NCBI RefSeq assembly: GCF_900104145.1
Contig: NZ_FNLB01000006.1
Span: 4,544,723-4,608,722, forward strand
DNA from: Pseudovibrio sp. Tun.PSC04-5.I4
GTDB taxonomy: Bacteria > Pseudomonadota > Alphaproteobacteria > Rhizobiales > Stappiaceae
Direction: 5' to 3'
DNA length: 64,000 nt
The position numbers and the translations under genes were made by a program. The notes beneath the pieces are model-generated. The model was not told where the DNA came from and did not search any database. It worked only from the letters and a program-made list of their open reading frames with translations. Every line of letters starts with the position of its first letter. Positions within the stretch are counted from its first letter, which is position 1. Of the stretch, positions 52,919-61,606 are shown piece after piece.

Positions 52919-53686
52919 ATGCGGAATGACTTTGTAAAGACCTCCAACGTGCAGCGCTTTTTGAACGCGCTGACTGCCCTGACTGAACGGGGCGCACAGG
53001 AGGCTTGTCTGGTGGTCGTGGACGGACTGCCGGGACTTGGCAAAACAACCACGTTGAAAAATTGGGTCGGCCAGACGGGCAGCATATACCTGCGGGCCAA
53101 GAAAGAATGGACACCGAGCTGGTTTATGACCGAACTGCTTGAAACAATGGGGGTGCACCCACCCCATGCTTTCCAGAAAAAGTACTGCAAGGCGCTTGAA
53201 GAACTATCCGGGCGACGAGACACCGCTGGCAATGAAAGAAAGACGTTTGGTCTTGTGATTGATGAGGCGGATCATGTCTCCAGTAAATCGGCAATTTTGG
53301 AAACCATCCGCGATATATCCGACATGATTGAGCTGCCCGTCATTCTGGTGGGTATGGGCAAGGTCAATGATAACCTGACACGGTTTCCGCAGGTCGCCTC
53401 CCGCGTCTCACAGAAAGTTCGATTTGAAAAATGCAGTCAAGGAGATGTGCGGGGGCTGATTGACGGGCGCTGTGAGGTTCGCGTCGCTGATGATCTGTTG
53501 AAGCTCGTTCACAAAGTATCTGGCGGTTATAACCGTGAAATCTTGGAAGCCATTGCCAATATTGAACGCCACGGGTTTCTCAATCCTCCCGGTGAGGAGG
53601 GCCTGACCATGAGAGAGATGGCTGGTGTTGCAATCATCAATGATCGCTCCTCAAACCGCCCCATCATGGTTCCGGGGGCGCTGTGA
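52919..53686 (+). CDS. Mu B-like AAA ATPase, target-DNA selector
   Basis: The 255-residue ATPase has Walker A VDGLPGLGKTTTLKNW near residue 40 and Walker B FGLVIDEADHV near 115, with VILVGMGKVND as sensor region. MuB-like proteins bind target DNA and stimulate MuA. AAGGAAATAACAG precedes the ATG. It follows MuA as in Mu. Confidence 0.94.
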   Translation: MRNDFVKTSNVQRFLNALTALTERGAQEACLVVVDGLPGLGKTTTLKNWVGQTGSIYLRAKKEWTPSWFMTELLETMGVHPPHAFQKKYCKALEELSGRRDTAGNERKTFGLVIDEADHVSSKSAILETIRDISDMIELPVILVGMGKVNDNLTRFPQVASRVSQKVRFEKCSQGDVRGLIDGRCEVRVADDLLKLVHKVSGGYNREILEAIANIERHGFLNPPGEEGLTMREMAGVAIINDRSSNRPIMVPGAL

Positions 53687-54282
53687 TGGCTAATTCCCTG
53701 ATCTCCACGACACTCCTGCATCAATTAAAAGGTGGGGACTGCCAGACGCTTGATATGCTGGACGCTGATGCCACTTTTTCGCTCTCCCGCAAACAGATCA
53801 TTGAGGCTGCGGGTTTTCTGATCATAAAAGGATATCTGGAACGTGTAGAGCGTGGTTGTTACCAGCTTACACAATCGGGTCAAAAAGCTGCTGATGAGGG
53901 CTTGGTCATTCCGATAGGTGGCAGCACAAGAGTGCAAATACACCGCCGTAGCCCACGCCGAAATTCCTTACGGCAACGGGCATGGAACGTGATGAAAATG
54001 TCAGGTGCATTTACGGTCTCAGATATTATTCTGGTGGCAGCTCAGCCCTCTGACAAACAACCAGAAAGCAATCTCCAGCGTTATCTTCGCTCGCTGTATC
54101 AGGCCGGGTATCTGACAATCTTGCCAGTTAAGGCAAGGAGTACCAAGCCTTATTCAAATGGCTTCAGACGCTTTCGACTGATCCGCGATACCGGCCCGCT
54201 TGCTCCGGTCTGGAGTCAGAAAAAGGCTATCCTACTTGATTTCAACCTCACTTCAAATGGGGAGGTTGTGGCATGCAAATAA
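53686..54282 (+). CDS. Winged-helix early protein
   Basis: A 198-residue protein with two winged-helix-like parts: FSLSRKQIIEAAGFLIIKGYL with VERGCYQLTQSGQKAADEG, and SLRQRAWNVMKMSGAFTVSD with RYLRSLYQAGYLTIL. Such duplicated wHTH proteins are found in Mu-like phages after MuB. The ATG shares one base with the muB stop. The role is unknown, perhaps transcriptional. Confidence 0.75.
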   Translation: MANSLISTTLLHQLKGGDCQTLDMLDADATFSLSRKQIIEAAGFLIIKGYLERVERGCYQLTQSGQKAADEGLVIPIGGSTRVQIHRRSPRRNSLRQRAWNVMKMSGAFTVSDIILVAAQPSDKQPESNLQRYLRSLYQAGYLTILPVKARSTKPYSNGFRRFRLIRDTGPLAPVWSQKKAILLDFNLTSNGEVVACK

Positions 54283-54620
54283 ACGTACACGACCTAATTG
54301 AAGAACAGGTAGCAACGCTTGGCAGTAAAAAGGCAGTGGCGGATGCCATGGGCGTCTCACGTACCGCTGTCAGTCTTTATCTGGCTGGACGGCTTACCGA
54401 CAATGGCGGGCGCGTAGACCGCTTTGAGCGCCGTGCTGTTGAGCGGTTCTGTGACCGGATTATGTGCCCGCATCTTGGCAAAGATATCAGCTTTGAGGAT
54501 TGTCAAAAATATTCCTGCCGGTCTGTCCCCCAAAGTGATCCTGCAGCCCTGCGTCATTGGGCCGCCTGCCAGCGCTGCTCGCTGAATACCTCCCGGACTG
54601 GACAGGATGCAGCATGTTAA
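54273..54620 (+). CDS. Cro/CI-type HTH protein with cysteine cluster
   Basis: The 115-residue protein has a clear helix-turn-helix (SKKAVADAMGVSRTAVSLYL) and a C-terminal set of cysteines (CPHLGK...CQKYSC...CQRC) that could bind a metal. GGAGGTTGTGGC precedes the ATG. It belongs to the early operon of the Mu-like phage; its function is not known. Confidence 0.75.
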   Translation: MQINVHDLIEEQVATLGSKKAVADAMGVSRTAVSLYLAGRLTDNGGRVDRFERRAVERFCDRIMCPHLGKDISFEDCQKYSCRSVPQSDPAALRHWAACQRCSLNTSRTGQDAAC

Positions 54621-54874
54621 GCGGCCTCCTGAAAGAACTGCGTGCTCTGTTTCTGATTTCACGCTGCAATGAGGTCATGGACCCGGAAGCGCATGACCTT
54701 TTTGCACAAACTCTGCTGACCGGAACTGAACTGGCTGAGCAGTTGGAGCGCCTTGCAAAAAGCAAGATGACACCACTTGAAGACGCTCATTTCAACGATC
54801 CCAAGATTGTTATTTTCCCGACACTGAGCCGGGACCCAAAATGTATTCAAAAAGGAAATGACCATGACACATGA
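54614..54874 (+). CDS. Small hypothetical phage protein
   Basis: An 86-residue acidic helical protein (MLSGLLKELRALFLISRCNE, LTGTELAEQLERLAKS). Its start lies inside the end of the previous gene and its end overlaps the next. I do not recognise it. Confidence 0.6.
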   Translation: MLSGLLKELRALFLISRCNEVMDPEAHDLFAQTLLTGTELAEQLERLAKSKMTPLEDAHFNDPKIVIFPTLSRDPKCIQKGNDHDT

Positions 54875-55544
54875 AGCGAACGGCTCAACTCATACCATGG
54901 ACCCCGCACTGGAAGCGGCAATAAACGCTGGGACAGTTGAGCTTGAGGGTAACCGGTATATGCGCGATGGCATGGGAGCACTGATCCCAGTGGAGCTGGT
55001 GGCAGATACTGACGCTCTGGAAGATGAGTGTGTGCGCACAATTGCCCACCACGCGCAACGGCTGGCCAGCCAAGTGGCTCGTTTTAAAGGGCACACCTAT
55101 GATGACCTTGGCAATTTGGATGCTGCCCGTGCTGAAGAAGGCTTTACCAAAGGCGGAGCCAAGGGCAACAAGACCTATTATTCGCTTGATGCGCAATTCA
55201 AGGTCAGCGTCCGAGTGCAGCCACAACATGCCTTTGGCGCGCAAATCACACAAGCAAAAGAGCAGATTGACGTGTGCCTGAATGAATGGTCTGCGGGTGC
55301 GCGCCCTGAAATCCGAGCACTGATTACGGATGCTTTTAATACTGACAATGACGGACAGATCAACCGGACTGAAATTTACCGGCTGATGCGGCTCAAAATC
55401 GAAGATGCGCGCTGGGTAACTGCCATGAAGACCCTGCGCGAAGCCATGCGGGTTATTGGTAGCAAAACCTACCTCACCGTGCATAAGCGGCAAGGCCCGG
55501 AAGATGACTGGCAGCAGATTACCATCAATCTGGCGAAGGCGTGA
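54864..55544 (+). CDS. DUF3164 family protein of transposable phages
   Basis: The 226-residue protein (MTHEANGSTHTMDPALEAAI) contains YMRDGMGALIPVELVADTDA, FKGHTYDDLGNLDAARAEEG and a C-terminal DGQINRTEIYRLMRLKIEDA, which together mark DUF3164. The family sits in the early region of Mu-like phages between muB and gemA; its role is unknown. ATG 54864 is preferred because AAGGAAATGACC precedes it; an ATG two codons earlier is possible. Confidence 0.88.
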   Translation: MTHEANGSTHTMDPALEAAINAGTVELEGNRYMRDGMGALIPVELVADTDALEDECVRTIAHHAQRLASQVARFKGHTYDDLGNLDAARAEEGFTKGGAKGNKTYYSLDAQFKVSVRVQPQHAFGAQITQAKEQIDVCLNEWSAGARPEIRALITDAFNTDNDGQINRTEIYRLMRLKIEDARWVTAMKTLREAMRVIGSKTYLTVHKRQGPEDDWQQITINLAKA

Positions 55545-55551
55545 GGGTATC

Positions 55552-55764
55552 ATGAACTATCAGCAAATGAGATATGACCGGCAACGTGAACAAGAGCGCC
55601 TCGAACTCATCAGGGGTTACTGGAGCCGTCGCGGACACCTCGTCACCGGGACAGTTTCAGTAAACCACAATGATGGTCCAACCCCGCACTATACCACCGC
55701 AACTGATATGAAAAACGGGTGTCCCATCGGGTGCCCAGCCAACCGCACAGGAGCCGTATCATGA
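55552..55764 (+). CDS. Small hypothetical phage protein
   Basis: A 70-residue charged protein (MNYQQMRYDRQREQERLEL) with two cysteines near the end (NGCPIGCPANR). It lies seven bases after DUF3164 and overlaps the GapR-like gene by four bases. Not recognised. Confidence 0.6.
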   Translation: MNYQQMRYDRQREQERLELIRGYWSRRGHLVTGTVSVNHNDGPTPHYTTATDMKNGCPIGCPANRTGAVS

Positions 55765-56018
55765 GCAATACAGGTGGCGTCGCAGTCGATCAACTCCGCA
55801 CATTTATTGAACGCGTTGAGCGTTTGGAAGAGGAGAAGAAGGTAATATCTGACGACATCAAGGATGTTTACGCAGAGGCCAAAGGCAACGGCTTTGACGT
55901 GAAAGTCATGCGCAAGATTGTCTCCCTACGCAAACGCAAGCCACACGAGCGGGAGGAAGAAGAAAGTATTCTCGACCTCTACCTTCACGCCCTCGGCATG
56001 GCCGAGCCAATTTCTTAA
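55761..56018 (+). CDS. GapR-family (DUF2312) DNA-binding protein
   Basis: The 85-residue protein reads VDQLRTFIERVERLEEEKK, DDIKDVYAEAKGNGFDVKVM and RKIVSLRKRKPHEREEEE, the full GapR/DUF2312 pattern. Host GapR of alphaproteobacteria forms dimeric clamps on overtwisted DNA in front of replication and transcription and stimulates topoisomerases. A copy in a replicative transposon phage could help with supercoils made during transposition; this is inference. Confidence 0.92.
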   Translation: MSNTGGVAVDQLRTFIERVERLEEEKKVISDDIKDVYAEAKGNGFDVKVMRKIVSLRKRKPHEREEEESILDLYLHALGMAEPIS

Positions 56019-56029
56019 GGAGAATTTCA

Positions 56030-56434
56030 ATGAGCCGGTATCTTGCACAAATTCATATTGCAAAGAAGGCCTTGGCACTTGATGAGGACAGTTACCGGGA
56101 TGTGCTGGAGCGGGTGACGGGTAAACGCAGTGCAAAAGGCCTAAGCGAGGGACAGTGTTTGCGCGTCGTTACCGAGTTCAAACGGCTTGGCTGGAAACCT
56201 GTAAAACGGGGCGGTTCATTCCGTCCCGCATCTGACAAGGGACATGTACGCATGTTGTTTGCTCTTGCAAAAAGCCTTGATGGTCTGGGGTATTGGCAAA
56301 CGCCCTACAAGGACGCCTTACGCAGTTTTGTGAAGAAACGCAGTGATGTGGATGATCCCGAGTGGCTGACCTATTCGCAAGCCAGCCCCCTGATTGAAGC
56401 TCTCAAAGTAATTGAAGGGAGGCTGGCAGGATGA
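56030..56434 (+). CDS. GemA-like regulatory protein (Mu gp16, DUF1018)
   Basis: The 134-residue protein shows the family layout: IHIAKKALALDEDSYRDVLE, RVTGKRSAKGLSEGQCLRVV and LGWKPVKRG, then GHVRMLFALAKSLDGLGYWQ. In Mu, GemA influences host gene expression and DNA topology. AAGGAGAATTTC precedes the ATG. It stands next to the GapR-like gene. Confidence 0.92.
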   Translation: MSRYLAQIHIAKKALALDEDSYRDVLERVTGKRSAKGLSEGQCLRVVTEFKRLGWKPVKRGGSFRPASDKGHVRMLFALAKSLDGLGYWQTPYKDALRSFVKKRSDVDDPEWLTYSQASPLIEALKVIEGRLAG

Positions 56435-56436
56435 TT

Positions 56437-56760
56437 TTAGCGGCAACGGGCAATTCCGAGAAAATCGTTGGTATCGGTATGATAAACAGAAACAACAAAC
56501 TCATGCCCTTCGGGCTTTCCGATACTTGCGAACAATCCCCTGCACATGAGGTCCTCAATCACGACCTTCCAAGCAATCCCGACGGACGAGGAGTGGAGCA
56601 TAAATTGATCCAGTGTATTCCACTGCGCTTTTTCGATGCGGTGGTATTCGAAAACCTTCTCCATTGCTTTTTCTTGCCAGGGTTCAAGGTTTGGCATTTG
56701 AGCCTGAACGTTAGAGGCAACCAGCAGAGCAGCAAGAACGAGCATAAAACACACAAACAT
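56437..56760 (-). CDS. Small secreted/periplasmic protein, prophage cargo (moron-like)
   Basis: On the strand opposite to all neighbouring phage genes, a 107-residue frame starts MFVCFMLVLAALLVASNVQA, a clear signal peptide, followed by QMPNLEPWQEKAMEKVFEYH and a mature part with one Cys pair (LMCRGLF...IARCR). AAGAAGG precedes the ATG closely. The overlapping plus-strand frame looks like its shadow. Independent orientation and export signal suggest expression from the lysogen. The function is unknown. Confidence 0.7.
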   Translation of the reverse strand: MFVCFMLVLAALLVASNVQAQMPNLEPWQEKAMEKVFEYHRIEKAQWNTLDQFMLHSSSVGIAWKVVIEDLMCRGLFASIGKPEGHEFVVSVYHTDTNDFLGIARCR

Positions 56761-56854
56761 AACCTTCTTAATAGAGCGTGCAATAATTGGTCTTTACTCT
56801 CTCAGGTTGCGACTATATTCGCAATGGGTTTTGTGATGGTTGGAGGGTGCGCAT

Positions 56855-57094
56855 ATGGCTGAATTTGTCCCTGTGACCGACCATGCGGTGCTGCGTTATC
56901 TGGAACGGGTGCTGGACATTGATGTCCAGATGGTGCGCCTACACATCTACCGCGAAACTGAGAACGCCCTGCAGGTTGGTGCAAAAGGTCTGCGCCGCGA
57001 TGGTGTGCGTTATGTTCTGGAAGGCGGCGCTGTGGTGACCGTGATGGTGTCCGAGGCTCAGCTTGCCTCTAACAAGGAGGCTCGTCATGTCTGA
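56855..57094 (+). CDS. Small hypothetical phage protein
   Basis: A 79-residue protein (MAEFVPVTDHAVLRYLERVL, then DVQMVRLHIYRETENAL and YVLEGGAVVTVMVSEAQLA). GGAGGGTGCGCAT precedes the ATG. The HAVLRYLER start resembles a small family found near mor in Mu-like phages. It overlaps the mor-like gene by eight bases. Confidence 0.7.
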   Translation: MAEFVPVTDHAVLRYLERVLDIDVQMVRLHIYRETENALQVGAKGLRRDGVRYVLEGGAVVTVMVSEAQLASNKEARHV

Positions 57095-57509
57095 TCAGCT
57101 TGCTCCGCTACACCTGACAGAAGACATGGAGGATGTTCAAGCTATTTGCGGTGATGATGTTGCGCAGGAGCTTTTGAACAAACTACCCGGCGTTGAGGTT
57201 AAGGTGCCAGCCCGTTGGAGTGCAAACAATCCGCTTGCTCGCATTGACAGGGAGAAAGCAGAGCGGTTGATCAAGGATTTTGCAGGCAACAAGTTTTATG
57301 TCCCAACCCATATTGGCCGAACAGATACGCGCCGGGCAGCCCTTCAGCTTCGCGGTGAAGGCCAAAGCACAATTGAGATTGCACTGGAATTAAAAGTCTC
57401 AGAACGCCATGTCCGCAACCTGCTTTCTGGCAAGCCGTTGCCACGGCGGAAAATTCATGATGACCGCCAGGTCGATCTGGAGGATTTTTTGAACGCCTCC
57501 CATGATTAG
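57087..57509 (+). CDS. Mor-family middle/late transcription activator
   Basis: The 140-residue protein has a dimerisation half (DVAQELLNKLPGVEVKVP) and a C-terminal helix-turn-helix (GQSTIEIALELKVSERHVRN), the arrangement of Mu Mor and C. It should switch on the lysis and head genes that follow. The 86 bp after it (57510-57595) may hold its target promoter. Confidence 0.88.
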   Translation: MSDQLAPLHLTEDMEDVQAICGDDVAQELLNKLPGVEVKVPARWSANNPLARIDREKAERLIKDFAGNKFYVPTHIGRTDTRRAALQLRGEGQSTIEIALELKVSERHVRNLLSGKPLPRRKIHDDRQVDLEDFLNASHD

Positions 57510-57595
57510 ATCAGAACTTGCGGAACTGTTCCGTCGCAAAAATTGCAAGAAACTATGAGGCTCGCCCCAGTACTTATCAAACTGAGGCGGGCCTC

Positions 57596-58837
57596 ATGTC
57601 TATTGTCCAACAATTACGCAGCAGCAACGGCGCTGAAACACACACAGACACTCTCTTGCGCCGCGAGGCTGACCGGCTGGGCTGCGAGATGGCTGTTTTA
57701 CAAGCGGTTCTGGACGTTGAAAGCAAGGGAGCGTCTTACGACCGCGACGGTCGCCTGATCCTCCTTCCAGAAAAACACGTCTTTTATCGTGAACTTCCCA
57801 AATCCAAACGCGGAAGAGCTGTGGCGCTGGGGCTTGCGGCAAAACGCTGGAAGAAAGCAAATTACAAAGGGCTTGGTAAGTCCGGCTCTGATGCCCGCTG
57901 GGACCGTCTGCAAGCCATGGCGGATCTTGATGTTACCGCTGCCCTTAAATCCTGCTCCTATGGTCTTGCCCAGATCATGGGCTTTAACTTTGCGCAGTGT
58001 GGGTATCGCAGTGCTCAGGAATTTGTTTTAGGGCTGGCCTCCAGTACCGAAGCTCAGGTGAAAGCCTTTCTTGCCTTTCTCGAAAACTCCGGCCTGCGCG
58101 ATGCTCTGCGAGCCAAAGACTTTCGCGCGATTGCCCGGATCTATAACGGCAAAGGTCAGGTTGACTATTACGCTGGTCTGCTCCAGCAGGCCTATGCAAA
58201 GTTTGCCGCCCTTGCGTCCCCGGCCTCTGGCTTTTTAGAGAAAGATCAGCCGCGATCTAACGCCCAAAGTCTTGCTACGGGTTATCCGCGCCTCGGTTCC
58301 TCCGGTTACCGGATTGAAGCCCTGCAGAAACGTCTGGCCGCGCTTGGTTATGTGTGCCCGGTTGATGGTGACTTCGGCCCGACCACGCGGCGGGCTGTGG
58401 TGTCGCTTCAGGTGGATCACAGTTTAAAGCCGGATGGCGTTGTCGGGCCCCTAACAGAGACGACACTGGAGCAAGCCGTCCCCCACAATCAGAAAGCCGG
58501 ACAGGATCGCAGCACCCTCTCGGTGAAAGACCTGCGTAAGAACGGTTCCCAGACCATTAAAAAAGCAGATGGCCAGACGCGTATTGGGCAAGTGCTGATG
58601 GGTACAGGCCTTGGTGCCAGCGCCATGGGCGAGACCACTCAAGGGTTACTGGAAGGATTTGGCACCGGCGCTGAGCAGCTCAGCCAGCTTCGGTATCAGC
58701 TCGCCCCGCTGATGGAGTTTGTCTCGGGCAACAAGTGGGTGCTGATTGCTGCTGCCGGATTTGGAATCTGGTATCTGGCACGGGGCATCAAACAGCGCCG
58801 CCTTGCAGATGCACAGAGCTGGAGGCATGTAGGATGA
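57596..58837 (+). CDS. Endolysin: N-acetylmuramidase plus peptidoglycan-binding domain and membrane tail
   Basis: The 413-residue protein has an N-terminal muramidase domain (DUF3380 type; EMAVLQAVLDVESKGASYDR with the likely catalytic Glu, and SYGLAQIMGFNF), a peptidoglycan-binding repeat (YRIEALQKRLAALGYVCPVD, GDFGPTTRRAVVSLQ) near 235-300, and a C-terminal membrane segment (KWVLIAAAGFGIWYLARGI). The ATG at 57596 is chosen at the domain start; the frame opens upstream. It cuts cell-wall glycan for lysis. The membrane tail is unusual. Confidence 0.88.
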   Translation: MSIVQQLRSSNGAETHTDTLLRREADRLGCEMAVLQAVLDVESKGASYDRDGRLILLPEKHVFYRELPKSKRGRAVALGLAAKRWKKANYKGLGKSGSDARWDRLQAMADLDVTAALKSCSYGLAQIMGFNFAQCGYRSAQEFVLGLASSTEAQVKAFLAFLENSGLRDALRAKDFRAIARIYNGKGQVDYYAGLLQQAYAKFAALASPASGFLEKDQPRSNAQSLATGYPRLGSSGYRIEALQKRLAALGYVCPVDGDFGPTTRRAVVSLQVDHSLKPDGVVGPLTETTLEQAVPHNQKAGQDRSTLSVKDLRKNGSQTIKKADGQTRIGQVLMGTGLGASAMGETTQGLLEGFGTGAEQLSQLRYQLAPLMEFVSGNKWVLIAAAGFGIWYLARGIKQRRLADAQSWRHVG

Positions 58838-59253
58838 GCTTATTGTTTAAAGGTGCTGTGTGGGCTTTGAATAAACTTGGCGGCGGCGTACTCGACCGGG
58901 TGCTGGGTTTCTTTGAAACCCAAGCCAAGAGCGAAAACGAAGCGCTTCGTATTCGTGCAACTGTTACAAGTGAAGAGATCCGCGCCGAGTTGGATAGCCG
59001 CCGTGCAGCCCGCGACATCGTGCTGGCAGAGCAAGGCTGGTGGGTGACGGCCATGATCCGTCCAGCATTCGCCTGGCCGATTGTAATCTGGTCCGGGGCC
59101 ATTGTTGCCGACAGCTTGTTTCACTTTGACTGGAATGTAGCCGCGCTGCCAGAACCACTCAATGAGTGGGCCGGATGGATTGTCGGCGCTTACTTCCTCA
59201 CCCGCCCGTTTGAAAAAGCCATACGCGGCGCAAACACCCGGAGGGCTCGTTAA
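58834..59253 (+). CDS. Holin, GTA-type 3TM family
   Basis: A 139-residue protein with a conserved amphipathic start (GGGVLDRVLGFFETQAKSEN) and membrane segments around MIRPAFAWPIVIWSGAIVAD and WAGWIVGAYFLTRPFEKAI. This fits the alphaproteobacterial 3TM holin family, found in gene transfer agents and prophages. It overlaps the endolysin by four bases. Confidence 0.82.
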   Translation: MSLLFKGAVWALNKLGGGVLDRVLGFFETQAKSENEALRIRATVTSEEIRAELDSRRAARDIVLAEQGWWVTAMIRPAFAWPIVIWSGAIVADSLFHFDWNVAALPEPLNEWAGWIVGAYFLTRPFEKAIRGANTRRAR

Positions 59254-59459
59254 TGTCGGAACATCTGGCGCGGGAACTTGGAGAGATTAAAGGGCTCCTG
59301 CAGGGCATCGATAAGAAAATTGATAGCGTGGATGATCGCCTTGATAAACATGATACGCGCCTGCGTGCAGTGGAGACCAAATCGGTTGTCAATAGTGTAA
59401 TTGCCGCCTCAGTGGTCTCTATTGGCATTGCATTCATCAAAGATAAAATTGGTGCCTGA
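59253..59459 (+). CDS. Small coiled-coil membrane protein, lysis-associated
   Basis: A 68-residue protein with an N-terminal coiled coil (KKIDSVDDRLDKHDTRLRAV) and a C-terminal hydrophobic span (VVNSVIAASVVSIGIAFI), a layout common for hemolysin-XhlA-like or accessory holins. It shares one base with the preceding stop and directly abuts the terminase gene. Confidence 0.75.
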   Translation: MSEHLARELGEIKGLLQGIDKKIDSVDDRLDKHDTRLRAVETKSVVNSVIAASVVSIGIAFIKDKIGA

Positions 59460-59969
59460 ATGAGCAAGAAACCATCTAAGGCAGACCAGAAGCGCAAGGC
59501 CCGGCGCTTGTTCATACTTGAACGGCAGGCAATCCCGACTGTTGCGTTTACCATCGGTGTCAGTGAGAGCACCTTACGCCGGTGGAAGAAAGAGGCAGCA
59601 ACGAACGGTGATAACTGGGACGTGGCCCGCTCTGCAAACGCGCTTGCTGGAGAAGGCCTGGAAGCGGTGGTTGCGACTGTGGTTGAGGACTTTGTCACCA
59701 TGTTCCAAATGACCATTGAACAGATCAAGGCCTCTGGGGAAATTGAGCCTCCTGAGAAAGTAAAACTCATGGCCTCGCTCTCAGACGCTTTTAACAAGAT
59801 GGTTTCTTCTGCTGGACGGGTTGCCCCTAAATTATCTGAACTCGGTATTGCGCAGGATGTGTTGCAGCGCCTTGCAAAGTTCATCCAGAAACATCATCCC
59901 AGCCATGCCCAGATCTTTTTGGAAGTGCTTGAACCCTTCGGTGACTATCTGGCGGAGGCCTATGGATGA
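59460..59969 (+). CDS. Terminase small subunit, Mu gp27-like (DUF1804)
   Basis: The 169-residue protein starts with a basic segment and a helix-turn-helix (AIPTVAFTIGVSESTLRRWK), followed by helices with DFVTMFQMTIEQIKASGEIE and LIQK-type tail AKFIQKHHPSHAQIFLEVLE. This is the DUF1804 pattern of Mu-like small terminases that guide headful packaging. It overlaps the large subunit by four bases. Confidence 0.85.
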   Translation: MSKKPSKADQKRKARRLFILERQAIPTVAFTIGVSESTLRRWKKEAATNGDNWDVARSANALAGEGLEAVVATVVEDFVTMFQMTIEQIKASGEIEPPEKVKLMASLSDAFNKMVSSAGRVAPKLSELGIAQDVLQRLAKFIQKHHPSHAQIFLEVLEPFGDYLAEAYG

Positions 59970-61606
59970 GCGCGAAAACAAAAAAGCTCAGCGCTAAGGA
60001 TTTTAAAACATCGCTTGCTGAGATGGCGGAGGATTTCCGCCAGAAGATAGAGCTGGAAGTTGAGGCATTCCCGGTTGATGTTAAAGCCCGCAAAAGCCGC
60101 CTCGCATGTGTGGCAGATCCTGCGACCGGCTATCGCTTTTTTGCCGAAACTTACTTTCCTCATTATCTGGCTAAAGCCCCGAGCCGATTGCATGAGCATC
60201 TTTATGAAGAGCTGCCACTGATTGTTTACTCAAACAAGGGCGAACGGAAACTGGTGATTGCCCCGCGTGGGTCTGCCAAGTCCACTCATATCAGTCTGAT
60301 TTTCCCACTCTATTGCATTGTCATGGGCCTGAAGCATTACATCGTGCTTATTATGGATGCCTTTGAACAAGCCGCCGTCATGCTCGAAGCACTCAAGGCT
60401 GAGTTAGAGAGCAATCCGCGCCTTGCCTATGATTTTGCAAAGGCCATGGGGCCGGGCCGGGTCTGGCGCGAAGGTGACATCATCACGGCTAACAACATCA
60501 AGGTGGAAGGCTTTGGTACGGGCAAGAAGATCCGTGGTCGCCGCCATGGTCCGTACCGGCCTGACCTTGCTATTTTAGATGATATTGAAAACGATGAGAA
60601 TGTGACCAGCCCCAAACAGCGCGACAAGCTTGAAAGCTGGGTTTTAAAAGCTGTGCTGAAGCTTGGCCCCACAGATGGCTCCATGGACGTGCTTTATGCA
60701 GGCACTGTGCTGCACTTTGATGCGGTTATTGTGCGCTTTGCCAAGAAACCGGGCTGGCAGAAGACTGAGTTTCGGGCGGTATTGGAATGGCCGGAACGCA
60801 TAGACCTGTGGGATACATGGGAAGAAGTGTACTTAAACGAAGGCGAGCCTGCCGCAGATGCGTTTTATTGTGCACACCAAACAGAATTAGACCGAGGTGC
60901 GGTTCTCAACTGGCCCGACAACCACACTCTGCTTTATCTGATGAAAGAACGGGCAGGATCACACTCAGCCTTTGAAAGCGAATATCAGAACCGTCCTGTC
61001 TCTGATGATAACCCGTTCCAGAACATTACTTATTTTGTTCGCGTTGAGCCGCAACTTATGTTCTTCGGCGCGATTGATCCCTCTCTTGGCAAGTTCAACA
61101 AGAACCGGGATCCATCGGCAATTCTGGTGGGCGGGTATGACAAGGAAACCGGTCGCATAGATCTGGTGGAAGCCTCCATTCGCAAACGCACGCCTGACCT
61201 GATTATTGCTGATGCGCTGGCGTTCCACCGCGAATACGGCTGTCAGATGTGGTTTGTGGAAGCGGTACAGTTTCAGGAGATGCTGCGCACTGAACTGATG
61301 AAGCAGGCCGCCCTGTCTGGTCTGGCGCTGCCTGCTTATCCGGTAATGCCCATTACAGATAAGAACCTGAGGATTGAGCGACTTCAAATCCCCATCAAGG
61401 ACGGCCTCATCCGGCTGCATAATTCACAGAAAGTTCTCATTGATCAACTCCAGCAATGGCCCAATGCGGACCATGATGATGGCCCTGATTGCCTTGAGAT
61501 GCTTTGGAAACACACGTTGGAGATGGCCTTTACCACGCTGAGTTCAACCAGCTTTACCACCGCACCATCAGCACACGGCTCACTCCTTGGAGGCTATCGG
61601 TTATGA
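59966..61606 (+). CDS. Terminase large subunit, Mu gp28-like
   Basis: The 546-residue protein has Walker A VIAPRGSAKSTHISL near residue 95, Walker B DLAILDDIENDEN near 195, and a C-terminal nuclease with FFGAIDPSLGK, MWFVEAVQFQE and NADHDDGPDCLEM as acidic metal-binding sites. It packages prophage plus flanking host DNA. Complete. Confidence 0.94.
   Translation: MSAKTKKLSAKDFKTSLAEMAEDFRQKIELEVEAFPVDVKARKSRLACVADPATGYRFFAETYFPHYLAKAPSRLHEHLYEELPLIVYSNKGERKLVIAPRGSAKSTHISLIFPLYCIVMGLKHYIVLIMDAFEQAAVMLEALKAELESNPRLAYDFAKAMGPGRVWREGDIITANNIKVEGFGTGKKIRGRRHGPYRPDLAILDDIENDENVTSPKQRDKLESWVLKAVLKLGPTDGSMDVLYAGTVLHFDAVIVRFAKKPGWQKTEFRAVLEWPERIDLWDTWEEVYLNEGEPAADAFYCAHQTELDRGAVLNWPDNHTLLYLMKERAGSHSAFESEYQNRPVSDDNPFQNITYFVRVEPQLMFFGAIDPSLGKFNKNRDPSAILVGGYDKETGRIDLVEASIRKRTPDLIIADALAFHREYGCQMWFVEAVQFQEMLRTELMKQAALSGLALPAYPVMPITDKNLRIERLQIPIKDGLIRLHNSQKVLIDQLQQWPNADHDDGPDCLEMLWKHTLEMAFTTLSSTSFTTAPSAHGSLLGGYRL

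Noticed and set aside
56431..56862. Plus-strand 143-codon frame after gemA
   Set aside because: Its sequence is unstructured in character, while the opposite strand encodes a signal-peptide protein; the plus frame is taken as the shadow.
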